Of a stretch of DNA of 64,000 nucleotides, positions 40,496 to 48,874 are shown in pieces (positions within the stretch are counted from its first letter, which is position 1; every line of letters begins with the position of its first letter). This DNA is from Lysobacter sp. Root494 (lineage in GTDB: Bacteria; Pseudomonadota; Gammaproteobacteria; Xanthomonadales; Xanthomonadaceae): positions 1,105,325 to 1,169,324 of the forward strand of contig NZ_LMFH01000005.1 of assembly GCF_001427225.1 (NCBI RefSeq). Reading direction: 5' to 3'. The translations under genes were made by a program, and so were the position numbers. The notes under the pieces were generated by a model. It worked only from the letters and a program-made list of their open reading frames with translations. It was not told where the DNA came from and did no database searches.

Positions 40496-42324
40496 TGGAT
40501 ACGCAGCGGATTCTCCTGGGGCTTCTCGCATTCGCGGTCATCACGGCGACGGCGCGCTTGCTGTGGTTCGCGTGGCGCGGCGCACCCGAAACGCGTCCGC
40601 GTGGATGGCGCGTTGTGTTGCTTGCTCTTTTGCAGCTGGCGTCCGCGGTGCTGCTGTATCACACGTTGTTGCCACCACCTGTGGCGACTGGCATCGATGC
40701 ACTCGTGGTTGCGACGGCGAATGCGCCACGTGACATTGCTCGCACCCTGACTTCGCATGAGAAGCTCGTCGCATTGCCCGAAGCTCCTGCGATCAGTGAA
40801 GCGGAACCTGTGCCCGACCTCGGCACCGCATTGCGCCGCCATCCCGAGACCGCGCGCATCCGCATCATCGGTGACGGCCTGGTCGCTCGCGATCGCGATC
40901 ATCTGCGTGGCATGTCCGCAACGTATCAGCCAACACCGCTGCCGCGTGGATTGATCGATCTCTCTGCGCCATCCCGCCTGCAGGCCGGCACCGACTTCCA
41001 CGTGTCCGGACGGGTAAACGGCATGGCTCGCGCCCAGGTGGAACTGCTGGATCCGGCCGGGCAGCGCGTTGATCGCCAGCCTCTCGACAGGAACGGCCGC
41101 TTTGATTTGCTCGGCGCGGTGCGGACGCCAGGACTGGTGGAGTTTCGTATTCGCCTCAACGATCCCAGTGGCCGACAGGCCGACACCGCAACGATCCCGC
41201 TCAGCGTGTATTCGCCGGCCACCGTTCGCGTTCTCATGCTGGCCGGCGCACCCGACGGCGAACTGAAATACCTGCGCCGCTGGGCCGTCGACGCGGGCGT
41301 GCGCATGCATGCGCAGATCGAACTGGGCGGCGGCATGCAGCTCGGCGATGCGCCGGTGGCGCTCAACGCAGCGACGCTGAAGAACTTCGATGTCGTCGTC
41401 GTCGACGAGCGCACATGGGGAGGCACGGGTGCGGCGCGACGCAATGCACTGGCTGATGCGGTGCGCAGCGGACTGGGATTGCTCGTGCGAATCGATGGTC
41501 CGCTCTCGCCAGCGAGCCGCAACGCTCTTGCAGCCTTGGGACTTCGTCTCAACGCGGCGAACCTGCCTGCTGCATTCAAGCTGCCGGTCTCGAAAGAAGA
41601 CGATGAATTCGCTGCCACACGCCTTGGTCCAGGCACCTCAGATGCGCCCACCGCGAAGACGGCCGCCGTCACCGCTTTGCCGGAACTGACACGGCAACCG
41701 CTGCGCATCGATGACCCGAACGCAACTTCTTGGTTGCGCGACAGCGAAGGCCGGCCGCTTGCCGCGTGGCGCGCGCTTGGGCGCGGCCGCATTGGCACAT
41801 GGTTACCGATGGATACGTTCCAGCTCGTGCTTGTGGGTCGCGACGACCTTCACTCCACGCTATGGAGCGACGCAATCGCCGCCGTCGCACGCGCACGCGC
41901 GGCGAACGAGCTGCCTGTGCCTGCCGACGCACGCGCAGGCACGCGCACCGCGCTGTGCGGATTGGCCGATGGCGCGACAGTAACTCCGGCAGGCGGCCAA
42001 CCGAAACCGTTGCTAATCGATCCTGCCACCGGCATCGCCCGCTGCGCGGGTTTGTGGCCGACCGCGCCCGGCTGGCACGTGTTGAGCAGTGGCGAAGCGA
42101 GCGCTTCGTTCTATGTGCGGGGCAAGAACGAACTGCCTGGCATTGCTGCCCGCGAGATGCGCGAGGCCACGTCGTTGTTGACGCTGGCTCCGGGCCAGGT
42201 TGCAGCCACGAGCGCCACGGCACTCGGTTCGCGCTGGCCATGGTTTCTCGCATGGCTGCTGGTTTCAGCGGTGTTGTGGTGGCTTGAGCGTTCGCGCCTG
42301 GGCCGCGCGGCGGCGGCGCATTGA
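40492..42324 (+). CDS. Large membrane-anchored protein, last gene of the tld-moxR run
   Basis: The 610-residue product has two N-terminal membrane helices (about residues 7-23 and 41-59) and one near the C-terminus (WPWFLAWLLVSAVLWWLE). Between them is a region with a beta-sandwich-like stretch (VSGRVNGMARAQVELLDPAG) and a Rossmann-like stretch (VRVLMLAGAPDGELKYLRRW; NFDVVVVDERTWGG) that recalls the glutamine-amidotransferase-like domains in this class of operon. I do not recognise a catalytic triad. It overlaps the DUF4175-like gene by 4 bp, and a 474-bp repeat-filled gap follows, so this ends the operon. Confidence 0.65.
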   Translation: MMDTQRILLGLLAFAVITATARLLWFAWRGAPETRPRGWRVVLLALLQLASAVLLYHTLLPPPVATGIDALVVATANAPRDIARTLTSHEKLVALPEAPAISEAEPVPDLGTALRRHPETARIRIIGDGLVARDRDHLRGMSATYQPTPLPRGLIDLSAPSRLQAGTDFHVSGRVNGMARAQVELLDPAGQRVDRQPLDRNGRFDLLGAVRTPGLVEFRIRLNDPSGRQADTATIPLSVYSPATVRVLMLAGAPDGELKYLRRWAVDAGVRMHAQIELGGGMQLGDAPVALNAATLKNFDVVVVDERTWGGTGAARRNALADAVRSGLGLLVRIDGPLSPASRNALAALGLRLNAANLPAAFKLPVSKEDDEFAATRLGPGTSDAPTAKTAAVTALPELTRQPLRIDDPNATSWLRDSEGRPLAAWRALGRGRIGTWLPMDTFQLVLVGRDDLHSTLWSDAIAAVARARAANELPVPADARAGTRTALCGLADGATVTPAGGQPKPLLIDPATGIARCAGLWPTAPGWHVLSSGEASASFYVRGKNELPGIAAREMREATSLLTLAPGQVAATSATALGSRWPWFLAWLLVSAVLWWLERSRLGRAAAAH

Positions 42325-42330
42325 AATGGG

Positions 42331-42440
42331 GATGGCGCTTCGTTGTCGTCTGACGATGCGCTTCGTTGTCGCCTGGCGAAGCGATTCGTTTCCTGACGAT
42401 GCGATTGGTTGTTCCTAGCGATGCGATGAACTTCTTCGGC
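42331..42440 (+). repeat. Five degenerate tandem units of 20-24 bp
   Basis: Units starting GATGGCGCTTCGTTGTC (42331), GATGCGCTTCGTTGTC (42355), GAAGCGATTCGTTTCC (42378), GATGCGATTGGTTGTTCC (42398) and GATGCGATGAACTTCTTC (42420) follow directly, with lengths 24, 23, 20, 22 and 21. Similarity decays from left to right. Confidence 0.75.
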
Positions 42441-42451
42441 ATCCGCACCCT

Positions 42452-42589
42452 GCTCCCTCCCTTTCGCCGCAGGTGAAGGGGAGGGCTGGGGAGGGGTGCC
42501 CTTTGACTTTGTCCCTCGATAAAGGACACACAAGCAAGAGCAAGAGCACCCCTCCCCGGCCCTCCCCTGCGCTGCGCGCAAGGGAGGGT
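42452..42589. repeat. Inverted doublet of a C-rich/G-rich palindrome
   Basis: GCTCCCTCCC...AGGGGAGGGCTGGGGAGGGGTGC on the left is matched in inverse order by GCACCCCTCCCCGGCCCTCCCC...AGGGAGGGTG on the right. Each half can fold on itself; the centre is about 45 bp of unrelated sequence. Confidence 0.7.
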
Positions 42590-42697
42590 GAACTGCTTCC
42601 AAATCAACCGCGAGATTACGCGCAAACGAGAGGTAACTGCTTCCGAATGCAACCGAAGCTGCGCGCAAGCGAGAGATAACTGCTTCCGACACGCGAG
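42590..42697 (+). repeat. 43-bp direct repeat, two and a half copies
   Basis: GAACTGCTTCC...CAAACGAGAG (42590-42632) and GTAACTGCTTCC...CAAGCGAGAG (42633-42675) are each exactly 43 bp. A truncated third copy ATAACTGCTTCCGACACGCGAG follows (42676-42697). Confidence 0.8.
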
Positions 42698-42798
42698 GTA
42701 GATGAAACCAGCCGCCGACTTCGCACCCACTTCACAATCACACCGCAATTGCTTCGCAGCACGCCGCCATCCTGTCTTCGTACCAAGCGAACACAGCG

Positions 42799-43896
42799 AT
42801 GGCGACACCACACCCCTACGACTTCGACATCATCATCGTCGGCGCGAGCTTCGCCGGCGCCGCCTGTGCACTCGCCGCCGCGCAACGCGGCCTGCGCGTG
42901 TGCGTACTCGAACGCAAGCGCGACCCCGGCGACAAGCTCCGCACCACCGGCATCATCGTCAAGGAAGCCGCCGAGCAGACGCTGCTAAACCAGCTTCCCG
43001 CTTCGATGACGCGCCGCGTCGAGCAGGTGCGCCTGTACGCACCCAGCCTCCGCCAGATCGCGCTCGCCGCGCCGGGCTACTACTTCCTGACGACCGACAC
43101 ACCGCGGGTGATGCGCTGGCTGGCGGAACAGCTACGTGCCCACGGCGTCGACCTGCGGCTCGGCGGCGCCTTCACGCAGTGTGCTCGCGTCGACGGAGGC
43201 TGGCAGGTGGAGGGCGCGGGTACCACGCGCTATCTCGTCGGCGCGGACGGCGCGCGATCGCGCGTCGCGCAGCGTTGCGGACTCGGCCAGGTGCGTCAGT
43301 TCCTTTACGGGGTCGAATACGAATTTCCGGGCGCGCGGCTCGTTGAAGACAGTGCCCTTCACTGCTTCATCAGCAAGCGCTACGCGCCCGGTTACATCGG
43401 CTGGATCGCGCAAAATCCGACCGGCGTGCAGGCCGGCCTCGCGCTGCGCCATGATCCGGAGAACGCCCGCGTGCCGGACATCGAAGGCTTCCTGCTGCGC
43501 GTCGGCATGGCGGGCGGTCTGCCGAGGCGCCTAATACCCGGCCACACGCGTGCGGGACTGATTCCCTGCAGCGGCCCCGTCATCGACATGGCGCGCGACC
43601 GCGTCATTCTCACCGGCGACGCCGCGGGAATCGTTTCCCCCGTCACTGCGGGCGGCATCCACTCGGCATGGGAACATGGCTGGACGGTCGGCTGCGCCAT
43701 CGCATCGCATATCCGCGAAGCCGGCCGACAACCGGAACAGGTCGCCATCGAAGCGGCGCCCCGTTTTCGAACCAAGCGCGCCCTGCGTTGGGCTTACGAC
43801 AAGCTGCAGTTCGACTGGCCCTTCGACCTGTTCCTCTACTCACCGCCCCTGCGCTGGGCGGCGGAGCAGGTGTATTTCCACAAGCGCCGTTCCTAG
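42799..43896 (+). CDS. FAD-dependent oxidoreductase, geranylgeranyl-reductase-like
   Basis: This 365-residue flavoprotein has an N-terminal dinucleotide-binding motif DIIIVGASFAGAACALAAAQRG. It then has LERKRDPGDKLRTTG, the middle fingerprint YLVGADGARSRVA and the second FAD contact VILTGDAAGIVSPVTAGGIHSAW. This order is that of the geranylgeranyl-reductase/FixC-like branch of group A flavoproteins, which act on isoprenoid chains or quinone-like substrates. The closing region is family-specific. Substrate unknown. It converges with virB11 (15-bp gap) and stands alone on its strand. Confidence 0.85.
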   Translation: MATPHPYDFDIIIVGASFAGAACALAAAQRGLRVCVLERKRDPGDKLRTTGIIVKEAAEQTLLNQLPASMTRRVEQVRLYAPSLRQIALAAPGYYFLTTDTPRVMRWLAEQLRAHGVDLRLGGAFTQCARVDGGWQVEGAGTTRYLVGADGARSRVAQRCGLGQVRQFLYGVEYEFPGARLVEDSALHCFISKRYAPGYIGWIAQNPTGVQAGLALRHDPENARVPDIEGFLLRVGMAGGLPRRLIPGHTRAGLIPCSGPVIDMARDRVILTGDAAGIVSPVTAGGIHSAWEHGWTVGCAIASHIREAGRQPEQVAIEAAPRFRTKRALRWAYDKLQFDWPFDLFLYSPPLRWAAEQVYFHKRRS

Positions 43897-43911
43897 CGGC
43901 GAACCATGCCG

Positions 43912-44946
43912 TCAGGCGTTCGCCCGCGCCGGATCGAAGTCGATGCCGGTGATGAAGCGCTTGCCCGCATGCGCCTTGATGTGCACCACGATGTCGATGG
44001 TCATCATCAGCAGGCGCTTGATCACGGCGAATTCCAACCCGGAGCCCTCAGCCGAGGCCTTGACCATCAGGGCGAGCTGGTCCCACGTCTGCGCCGTGCT
44101 GCCGGCGTGGCAGCTGGTGATCGAACCTGGATGACCGGACGCACAGTTGCGGATGAAGTAAAAGGATTCGTCGCCGCGCAGCTCGGCAAGGATGATGCGG
44201 TCCGGCTTCATGCGCAGGCACGCTTCCATGCAGCTCTTGGCGCTCACGTTGCTGGTGCTCTGTCCTCCCTTGGAATACAGCAGGTGGACGACGTTGGGCT
44301 GGCCGATGAAGAGTTCGCGGGCGTCTTCGATGGTGACCAGACGCTCGTTGTCCGGAATGTGGTTGACCAGGGACTTCATGAAGGTCGTCTTGCCGCTGCC
44401 GGTAGCGCCCGCGACGACGATGTTTTTCTTGTACTGCACCGCCTTCCTGAAGAAATCCGCGTAGCGGCGCGAGGAACACAGGTCGAGCAGCTCGCGGTCG
44501 TGGTCGCCCAGTGCGTGTTCCTGCTCGAGCACTTGGTCGAAGAAGCCATCGTCCTGGTACTGCTGGAGCGTCTTGCTGTGCTTGGAAGGAAGCCGGATCG
44601 TGATCGACACCTTCCCCGCATCGCAGGCAGGCGGAATCACGAACTGCGCGCGCTGCCCGGTGGGAAACGTCAGCGAGACCACCGGGTCCGCGTCGGTGAT
44701 GCGCTGGCCGGTGTTCGATTCGTTCACCACCGCGGTACAGAACTGGCGCACGCGTTCGAAGGTCAGTCCGGGCACCTCGGTCCGCTTCCAGCCCGCATGT
44801 GTTTCGAGGTAAAGCTCACCGGGACGATTGATGCAGATCTCGGTGACTTCCGGCGAATTCATGAAATCCTGGATGCCCAGCACCTGGTACTGGTAGTCCA
44901 GGAAGTCGTTGGAGATGCGAGCGACGGGCGAGCTTTCGGTTTCCAT
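43912..44946 (-). CDS. virB11: Type IV secretion ATPase VirB11
   Basis: This 344-residue hexameric traffic ATPase has an N-terminal domain (YQVLGIQDFMNSPEVTEICINRPGELYLETH), Walker A GATGSGKTTFMKSLVNHIP, the Asp box LVTIEDARELFI, Walker B RIILAELRGDESFYFIRN and the His box TSCHAGS. It powers pilus assembly and substrate transfer at the inner membrane. Start ATG 44946 is 11 bases after the virB10 stop. It is the last virB gene in this block; normally virB1-virB6 would follow in the Xanthomonas-type cluster, but here a convergent flavoprotein gene ends it. Confidence 0.95.
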   Translation of the reverse strand: METESSPVARISNDFLDYQYQVLGIQDFMNSPEVTEICINRPGELYLETHAGWKRTEVPGLTFERVRQFCTAVVNESNTGQRITDADPVVSLTFPTGQRAQFVIPPACDAGKVSITIRLPSKHSKTLQQYQDDGFFDQVLEQEHALGDHDRELLDLCSSRRYADFFRKAVQYKKNIVVAGATGSGKTTFMKSLVNHIPDNERLVTIEDARELFIGQPNVVHLLYSKGGQSTSNVSAKSCMEACLRMKPDRIILAELRGDESFYFIRNCASGHPGSITSCHAGSTAQTWDQLALMVKASAEGSGLEFAVIKRLLMMTIDIVVHIKAHAGKRFITGIDFDPARANA

Positions 44947-44957
44947 TTGCGTCGCGA

Positions 44958-46217
44958 TCAGCGCAGGACCGAAGAGAAATCCACGTCCTTGGCGACGTAG
45001 ACGTTCACCACCGTGCCCTGGTTGATCGTCACGGTCGCCGGTCGGTTCATGCTGCGATCGACGGCCTGGTTGGCCAGGCGCTCCATCGCGCGTGCCGTGT
45101 TGCTTTCGTAGGGCTGCACCACCTCGGTGCCGGAGTTGGTGACGACGGTCGACTCGGGTCCGTTCTTCGCCGCGGCGTACTTGAAGGCATCGCTGATCAG
45201 GCTGATCAGCATGGCGGAGGCGATACGGCTGCCCCAATGCGCGTTGTAATCGCCCGGATGCCCCGCTCCACCGAGGTTGTCGACGCCTGGGCTCGCCATG
45301 TTGATGTCGATGCCGTTAGGCGTGGTGATGCGATCCCAGATGACGGCCACGCGCGGACCGGTGATGTTGGCGTTTTCGTAGGTGCCCGAAATCTTCGAGC
45401 CCTTCGGCAGCAACAGGCGGCGACCGTTGACGGAATACACCGGTTCGGTGACAACACAGGACGTGAAACCGGCTACATCGGTCACGATGCGGGTCTCCAT
45501 CACGCAGCGGATGTAGGTGCCGCGCAGCAGCAACGTGTCCGGATTGGTGAGCGGTTGCGCGCTGCTGGGCATCACGCGCGTGGGCGCGGCGGCGGGTTGT
45601 TGCGCGCCTTCCTGTCCCGTCGCGGTCATCATTGCCCGCGCATAGGCTTCCGGCGACATCATGCCGGGCGCGCCACCGCTGGCCGAAGCCTGCAGGCTTT
45701 CTCCGCCGGCGAGGTTGGCCATGCGCCGCTCCATCAGGCTGGGTTCGTGAGGCATGCCATCGATCGAACCGGGATAAGCCGGCATCGTTGGCGGCTCGGG
45801 CATCGGTTGCATTTCCGCCATGTCTTCCACCGGCAGAGGCGGCAATTCGGATGCGGGAATCGGCGCCTGCTCTTCGGTTGCTGCCTTGGGAAGCTCCGGT
45901 ATGTTCACTTCCTCTTCGGTGACCTTGGGCTTGCGGTCGTCGCTGCCCGCCGTCGCGCTGTTGACCATCCAGATCGCGGCGGCAATCAGCAACGCGACGA
46001 TACCGGCGAGGAAGACCAGCGCCTTGCGATTGAGGCGCTGCACATCGCTGGATCGCAGCAATGGAGTGTTTGCATCCAGATCTGGCGATTGCGCCGCCTG
46101 GTGCTGCGCGAAATATGGGTTTGGATTCGCGCGTGCATGTCCGTGTTCGTGGCTCACGTCCTGCGCGGACCCATAGGCATCGGCACGACCCTGCTGATTA
46201 GGCGTGTTCTGGTTCAT
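44958..46217 (-). CDS. virB10: Type IV secretion core protein VirB10
   Basis: This 419-residue protein has a cytoplasmic N-terminus of about 65 residues and a membrane helix ALVFLAGIVALLIAAAIWMV (about 66-85). A Pro/Glu-rich spacer (ELPPLPVEDMAEMQPMPEPP) follows. The C-terminal beta-barrel domain contains GTYIRCVMETRIVTD and GSKISGTYENANITGPRVAVIWDRI. VirB10 spans both membranes and, with VirB7 and VirB9, forms the outer-membrane core complex. It overlaps virB9 by 4 bp. Confidence 0.95.
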   Translation of the reverse strand: MNQNTPNQQGRADAYGSAQDVSHEHGHARANPNPYFAQHQAAQSPDLDANTPLLRSSDVQRLNRKALVFLAGIVALLIAAAIWMVNSATAGSDDRKPKVTEEEVNIPELPKAATEEQAPIPASELPPLPVEDMAEMQPMPEPPTMPAYPGSIDGMPHEPSLMERRMANLAGGESLQASASGGAPGMMSPEAYARAMMTATGQEGAQQPAAAPTRVMPSSAQPLTNPDTLLLRGTYIRCVMETRIVTDVAGFTSCVVTEPVYSVNGRRLLLPKGSKISGTYENANITGPRVAVIWDRITTPNGIDINMASPGVDNLGGAGHPGDYNAHWGSRIASAMLISLISDAFKYAAAKNGPESTVVTNSGTEVVQPYESNTARAMERLANQAVDRSMNRPATVTINQGTVVNVYVAKDVDFSSVLR

Positions 46218-46984
46218 TTCCGGGAGTTCCTGCGCAGGCCGACGACGTTCTTGCCGTGGCGGATGACCAAATAGGGATAGGTGCCGTGGACGATGAGCGT
46301 GTTGCCTTCGACCGTGGTGTTGACCACGAAGTCCTCGCTGTCCTCGCGCTCGCGTGCGAACACCGCCGGGAAGTTGCCGGTAGGAATGCTCTTCAGATCG
46401 CTCATGCGGACGTAGGTGAAACGGCCATCGTCGTAGACGTTGGCGGGAATCAGCCAGGCTTGTCTGGTGCGCGTGGCGTACTGGTAATCGAAGTTGTACT
46501 GGCGGCTCTTGTCGAGCTGCGTGCTGAGCTCCGGTTGCGGTGCGCTCTCCTCGCCCCTATTCGTCGCGAACTCGGTGTCGCTTGGATACACGAAGCGGAT
46601 CTTGTATTGCACGCCGGCATTCTTCGCCTGCTCCAGCGCGCGCCAGTCGGTGGCGACGACCTTCAACTCGAAGATGTACGAATGCGTGGCGGTGCGCACC
46701 ATCATGTTGGTGTCGACGTCGACGTTCTTCGGCTTGAGATAGAAGACTTTGTCGCGCCGGCTCATGTCCCAGCCATTGCTGAAGCCGGTGCTGTAATCGA
46801 GGATCTCCTCGTTGGGGCTGAGTTCGATCTGGGTGGTGATGCCCAGGCCAGTGCGCACCTGGTAGATGCGGTTGGGCTCGTATTCGTATTCCTGGATGAC
46901 CTGCGCGGCCGCCGGCAATGCGGCACTGAAGATCGCCATGAACAGCAACACGGCAGTGAGGTGATGTTTACGCAAGGGGTTCAT
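46214..46984 (-). CDS. virB9: Type IV secretion core protein VirB9
   Basis: This 256-residue protein has a cleavable signal peptide ending ALPAAAQ (about residue 28). An N-terminal domain (IYQVRTGLGITTQIELSPNE) and a C-terminal VirB7-binding beta domain (NYDYQYATR-like, WLIPANVYDDGRFTYVRMSD, NTLIVHGTYPYLVIRHGK) follow. It forms the outer rings with VirB7 and VirB10. ATGA overlaps with both virB8 and virB10 make it translationally coupled. Confidence 0.94.
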   Translation of the reverse strand: MNPLRKHHLTAVLLFMAIFSAALPAAAQVIQEYEYEPNRIYQVRTGLGITTQIELSPNEEILDYSTGFSNGWDMSRRDKVFYLKPKNVDVDTNMMVRTATHSYIFELKVVATDWRALEQAKNAGVQYKIRFVYPSDTEFATNRGEESAPQPELSTQLDKSRQYNFDYQYATRTRQAWLIPANVYDDGRFTYVRMSDLKSIPTGNFPAVFAREREDSEDFVVNTTVEGNTLIVHGTYPYLVIRHGKNVVGLRRNSRK

Positions 46985-47910
46985 TGGGTGCTGACTCCAT
47001 TCGCACTGCGGGCCGCCGGTTCAATCGCGTCCGCTGTTCGCTGTTCCGTACCATCCACCGGCGTAGCGGACTCGGGCATTCCGGGTTCTTGATCGAATGC
47101 CTGGCCTGATGCATCAGGCGACGCGTTGTCGCTCGCTGGTTCGGAATGCACCGGCGTCGGGAACTCGCTCTCGATCGGCGGCGACGCGGCGTAGTCGTTG
47201 TCGACGCGATAACTCGTCACCTGGAAGCCCAGCGGATTGAGGATCCGGTTCGGCTCGTCCATTTTCAGGTGCTCGTTGTAGCTGAATTCGAGGGACGCGA
47301 TCTTGCTGTCCAGCGGCGTGCTGGTGCCCGCGGCCTTGTCGTACAGGCTGCGCTGGAAACGCACGGTGGCCGACTTCGGCACGCTTCCGACTTCCGCCGG
47401 ATCGTGCAGCTGCAGGCTGAGGATCTTTACCCGGATCGACCTGTTCTTGCCGAACAGTGTTTGCGGATTGGCGGGGTTGATCTTCGTGTAGAGCTTTGCG
47501 TAACCGGCGGTCACCAGGGGCGTGGCCATCGCGTGGACCGTGTTCCAGTCCTGCTGGCCGAACTGCGAGTAGTCGTACGATTCGCGTGCCATTACGAAAT
47601 GGGCGATGTTGCTCTTGTTGATCGCCTCGCTCGCCGCGATGCCGCGCTCACCCAGGTTGCCGGTAAGCCGCGCCACCGTGCTGGTGCCGGTGTATGCATC
47701 GGCCATGACCAGGTACGGCACCTTCTCCTTGAGCGGCAGGAACACGAAGTAACCGCCCGCAAGGATCAGCGCCATCACGATCGCGGACCACGCCACCATC
47801 CATGCACGGCGTTCGCTGCGCCGCGCCATGTCCGCGATGGTGTTTTCGAAGTTCGCGGCCTTGGCTACCGCTGCCTGGATACCGGGCGTGTCTGTTTTTT
47901 TCCCGAACAT
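46981..47910 (-). CDS. virB8: Type IV secretion inner-membrane protein VirB8
   Basis: This 309-residue bitopic protein has a cytoplasmic N-terminus and one helix at about 37-55 (WMVAWSAIVMALILAGGYFVF). A periplasmic NTF2-like domain follows, with ESYDYSQFGQQDWNTVHAMATP and SIRVKILSLQLHD, ending VTSYRVDNDY near residue 237. About 70 further residues are Pro/Ser/Glu-rich (SEFPTPVHSEPASDNASPD) and look disordered; this tail is longer than in many VirB8 proteins. VirB8 nucleates inner-membrane assembly. Confidence 0.93.
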   Translation of the reverse strand: MFGKKTDTPGIQAAVAKAANFENTIADMARRSERRAWMVAWSAIVMALILAGGYFVFLPLKEKVPYLVMADAYTGTSTVARLTGNLGERGIAASEAINKSNIAHFVMARESYDYSQFGQQDWNTVHAMATPLVTAGYAKLYTKINPANPQTLFGKNRSIRVKILSLQLHDPAEVGSVPKSATVRFQRSLYDKAAGTSTPLDSKIASLEFSYNEHLKMDEPNRILNPLGFQVTSYRVDNDYAASPPIESEFPTPVHSEPASDNASPDASGQAFDQEPGMPESATPVDGTEQRTADAIEPAARSANGVSTQ

Positions 47911-47951
47911 TCGTTTCTTCCTTGTCGAATGGAACGTTCAACCTGCGCCGG

Positions 47952-48407
47952 TCAGGGCGCAGCTGTTGACGTGGTATCCGTTGGAATTGCAGCCGTTGCC
48001 GGCGTCACACCGCGGACGACGATCTGGTTGCCTTTGGTGGTGATGGACACACCTTGCTGCGCGAAGGCGGTGGTCAGCTGCGAAACCGCTTCCTGCAGGT
48101 CGTTGGTGCGAATGTCCGCCACGGCCGAATGCAGGGTGAAGTCCGAAGGATGCTGATACGACAACGTCATCTTCGAATCGCGCGCCCATCGCGCGAGCAT
48201 CGTCTTGAGCGTTCTGTCCATCGGCGACGGATAGAACGCGTACGCCTGGTAGAGCGGAATTTCCTGCGGGATGTCCGCGTAACGGTTGACGGACTTCCAG
48301 CGGCCGCCGTATTCCGGCGCCGCCGAGGCGCAAGCCGTGATGGCCGCCATGACCACCAGCATCAGGATGGCCCTGGCATCGAACGCAACTGCAGTCTTAG
48401 TACTCAC
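47952..48407 (-). CDS. virB7: VirB7 lipoprotein with extra globular domain (Xanthomonas type)
   Basis: The 151-residue protein starts with GTG at 48407, preceded by GGGGA. It has a lipoprotein signal MLVVMAAITAC with the lipid cysteine near residue 27. A short linker contains YGGRWKSVNRYADIPQEIP; a 75-residue domain (MDRTLKTMLARWARDSKMTLSY ... QEAVSQLTTAFAQQGVSIT) resembles secretin/TonB N0-type domains. Classic VirB7 is about 45-55 residues; the added N0-like domain is known from the Xanthomonas citri bacterial-killing T4SS, and supports that subtype here. It is the first virB gene of the block. Confidence 0.85.
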   Translation of the reverse strand: MSTKTAVAFDARAILMLVVMAAITACASAAPEYGGRWKSVNRYADIPQEIPLYQAYAFYPSPMDRTLKTMLARWARDSKMTLSYQHPSDFTLHSAVADIRTNDLQEAVSQLTTAFAQQGVSITTKGNQIVVRGVTPATAAIPTDTTSTAAP

Positions 48408-48874
48408 GCTGTCCCCGATCTGCGTTGAATTGAACGCGCATGCGCCGAAGCCGCCGATCGCATGGCGTGGCCATGCAATACCGTGCGGCTTTCGCCGTGG
48501 GGTGAGACAAGTGGATAAAGCAATGCCAGGGCGCAAAGCCCGGCGGCCGCTCTGGACGGCTCGCGCGTACGCTCCCTGTACAACACCGCTTCACGATCGC
48601 AACCGGCGATCCGTGTTCAAGCAAGCGGTGATCGTTCTATCCCTGAACTCTCCCTTCCAGCGTCGGCATGCTACTCGAGGGCGTCATGGACGCCCGGCGC
48701 GGAGAGTAGAACGAAGTTTGCGTGGTGGGCAAGTGGGGGCTTGTGAGACGCCCTCACCCTGCGTTGTTTCGCAACGCTGTCCCTCTCCCCGCTGAGCGGG
48801 CGAGGGTCTGGAAACCTGGATGCTTATTGTTGTCGGCGTAAAGCTCCGGCGCTCATGCCAGCCCGCAGTTGCGA
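48408..48874. other. 467-bp gene-free interval upstream of virB7
   Basis: No gene recognised, and no remnant of virD4, which heads this operon in Xanthomonas. It should contain the virB7 promoter on the minus strand. Its right end has one copy of the palindromic repeat at 48751-48806. Confidence 0.6.
48751..48806 (-). repeat. Palindromic intergenic repeat, copy 1
   Basis: CCCTCACCCTGCGTTG (48751 onward) to CCCCGCTGAGCGGG. The reverse complement matches the copy at 57723-57780 over almost its whole length, including GCAACGCTGTCCCTCTCCCCGC. Confidence 0.8.

Larger units (their letters stand above)
42325..42798. other. 474-bp gene-free interval filled with three kinds of repeat
   Basis: No gene seen. 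The interval contains a short-period tandem array (42331-42440), an inverted CTCCCTCCC/GGGAGGG doublet (42452-42589) and a 43-bp direct repeat (42590-42697). The promoter of the flavoprotein gene should lie in its last 100 bp. Confidence 0.75.

Noticed and set aside
42331-42697. A CRISPR array
   Set aside because: The tandem units are adjacent, without unique spacers of constant length, and no cas genes are nearby.
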